A DNA stretch of 12,863 nt from NCBI GenBank assembly GCA_046728975.1, contig JBKPFU010000082.1, positions 1-12,863 of the forward strand, written 5' to 3'. The DNA comes from JBKPFU01 sp046728975 (lineage in GTDB: Bacteria; Actinomycetota; Thermoleophilia; Gaiellales; Gaiellaceae). Shown in pieces: positions 11,768-12,863 of the stretch. Position numbers and translations under genes: made by a program. A model generated the notes under the pieces. That model did not search any database, had not been told where the DNA came from, and was given only the letters and a program-made list of their open reading frames with translations. Numbering within the stretch: position 1 is the stretch's first letter; each line of letters starts with the position of its first letter.

Positions 11768-12863
11768 TCATGCCCCGACGATCACGCAGATGCGCTGGCC
11801 GTTCGCAACCTGGTCCCCAGCCGCCACGTCGAGCTCCGCGATCACGCCGTCGGCGTGCGAGACGATCTCGTTCTCCATCTTCATCGCCTCGACGACGCAC
11901 ACGAGGTCGCCTGCTTGCACCGACTCCCCGACGGCGACGGCGACTGACAGCACGGTCCCCTGCATGGGGCTCATGACGGCGCCGGTCGCGTCGGCGGAGA
12001 GACCCCGGCTCCGGGACTTGTGGCGGCGCGCGAGGTCCGCCCACGGCGGCTCCTCGGCACGCACGCGGACCTCGTGCCGGCGGTCGTCGACCTCGATCGT
12101 GAAGACCCGGTCCGCGCTCGAGTTGGTTGGTCCCGATCCGTCCGCACGGCTCGCTATCGTCGTTTTCTCGTGAGACAACTGCTCGATCTTCTGCGCGCGC
12201 TGGGCGAGCTCCTCGGACTCCACCACTCCTCGGCAGGTGCCTCCGTCGACGAAGCACGGGGTCTCGAGGAGCGCCCGGTGAAAGGCCAGCAACGTGATCG
12301 GCCCCTCGATGACGAACTCCTCGAGAGCGCGGAGCATCCGTCGGCGCGCGTGCTCGCGATCGACGTCGTGGACGACGAGCTTCGCGATCAGCGGGTCGTA
12401 GAGGTCCGAGATCTCGTCTCCGGCGCGCACGCCGGAGTCCACGCGGACGCCGATCCCGCCCGGCTCGCGATAGGCCGCGATCCTCCCCGGGGAGGGGAGG
12501 AACGCTCGCATGACATCCTCGGCGTTGATGCGGCACTCGATCGCGTGCCCGTGGAGGGAGACGTCGTCCTGCGCCACGGACAGCCGCTCGCCGGACGCGA
12601 TGCCGATCTGCTCGCGGACGATGTCGATGCCCGTTACCGCCTCGGTGATGGTGTGCTCGACCTGGACGCGGGTGTTCATCTCCAGGAAGTAGTAGGAGCC
12701 GTCCGTGTCGAGCAACCCCTCCACGGTGCCCGCCGAGCGGTAGTCGACCGCGCGCGCGGCCTCGATCGCGACGGCCCCGATCTGCGCTCTCAGCTCTGCG
12801 TCGACGGCGGGCGACGGCGTCTCCTCGACGAGCTTCTGGTGCCGCCTCTGAATCGTGCAGTCG
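11768..12863 (-). CDS. Acetyl-/propionyl-CoA carboxylase alpha subunit (biotin carboxylase + BCCP), 5' end beyond window
   Basis: Carboxylates biotin with ATP and bicarbonate for transfer to acetyl- or propionyl-CoA by a separate beta subunit, giving malonyl- or methylmalonyl-CoA. About 364 C-terminal residues are visible; the open frame runs to the right edge, starting DCTIQRRHQKLVEE, a conserved biotin-carboxylase segment, so the GTG at 12724 is internal. FLEMNTRVQVEHTITE holds the catalytic Glu, Asn and Arg; GHAIECRINAED and the biotin carboxylase C-domain follow. A linker (about 215-290 of the visible part) leads to the BCCP domain with EAMKMENE; the biotinylated Lys is the codon at 11879-11881, 37th residue from the end. 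The fused layout is that of actinobacterial AccA3/PccA proteins; the acyl-CoA specificity lies in the beta subunit, not seen here. Confidence 0.95.
   Translation of the reverse strand, partial: DCTIQRRHQKLVEETPSPAVDAELRAQIGAVAIEAARAVDYRSAGTVEGLLDTDGSYYFLEMNTRVQVEHTITEAVTGIDIVREQIGIASGERLSVAQDDVSLHGHAIECRINAEDVMRAFLPSPGRIAAYREPGGIGVRVDSGVRAGDEISDLYDPLIAKLVVHDVDREHARRRMLRALEEFVIEGPITLLAFHRALLETPCFVDGGTCRGVVESEELAQRAQKIEQLSHEKTTIASRADGSGPTNSSADRVFTIEVDDRRHEVRVRAEEPPWADLARRHKSRSRGLSADATGAVMSPMQGTVLSVAVAVGESVQAGDLVCVVEAMKMENEIVSHADGVIAELDVAAGDQVANGQRICVIVGA

Overview
The window is GC-rich chromosomal DNA with densely packed genes, frequent GTG and TTG starts and several stop/start overlaps. All recognisable genes are bacterial and mostly housekeeping. 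A high-GC actinobacterium fits the content: an LDH-type malate dehydrogenase, a YlbL-type PDZ-Lon protease, a sucrase/ferredoxin-like protein and a fused biotin carboxylase/biotin carrier subunit. A soil Thermoleophilia lineage (Gaiellales or Solirubrobacterales) is my guess. That placement is inference from gene style; there is no rRNA or marker gene here to confirm it.

Left block (2-4428, + strand). The 3' part of an isocitrate dehydrogenase gene is followed by a 163-bp spacer. Almost all of that spacer is one long imperfect inverted repeat. Then come malate dehydrogenase, an SDR-family protein and a membrane-anchored PDZ-Lon protease, joined stop-to-start or overlapping. After a 122-bp gap come a 58-residue four-cysteine protein and a two-TM LapA-domain protein.

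Middle block (4447-7421). A PLP-dependent aminotransferase (-) is divergent from a secreted subtilisin-like (S8) protease (+) with only 15 bp between the proposed starts. The protease has a signal peptide, an I9-like propeptide, a catalytic domain, a run of 22 prolines and a C-terminal beta-rich domain. A small acidic hypothetical gene (-) runs into its end, sharing a CTAG at the stops.

Right block (7481-12863). On the - strand, in transcription order, are sucC (succinyl-CoA synthetase beta), a class I SAM methyltransferase and sucD (alpha). The methyltransferase lies between the two subunits of one enzyme. Two strong hairpins follow sucC. A secreted or anchored Ig-like hypothetical gene (+) is divergent from sucC. 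Facing it are a sucrase/ferredoxin-like Fe-S protein (-) and, upstream of that, the 3' part of an acyl-CoA carboxylase alpha subunit (biotin carboxylase + BCCP) that runs off the right edge.

Together, idh, mdh and sucCD give four TCA-cycle genes within about 10 kb but on two strands. I see no phage, transposase, CRISPR, toxin-antitoxin, tRNA or rRNA feature and no complete novel system. The points most worth a second look are the long inverted repeat before mdh, the small four-Cys protein beside LapA, the methyltransferase inside the suc operon with tandem hairpins, and the SDR without its catalytic Tyr/Lys. No gene-free stretch exceeds 300 bp; the longest are 998-1160, 3854-3975 and 8995-9097.
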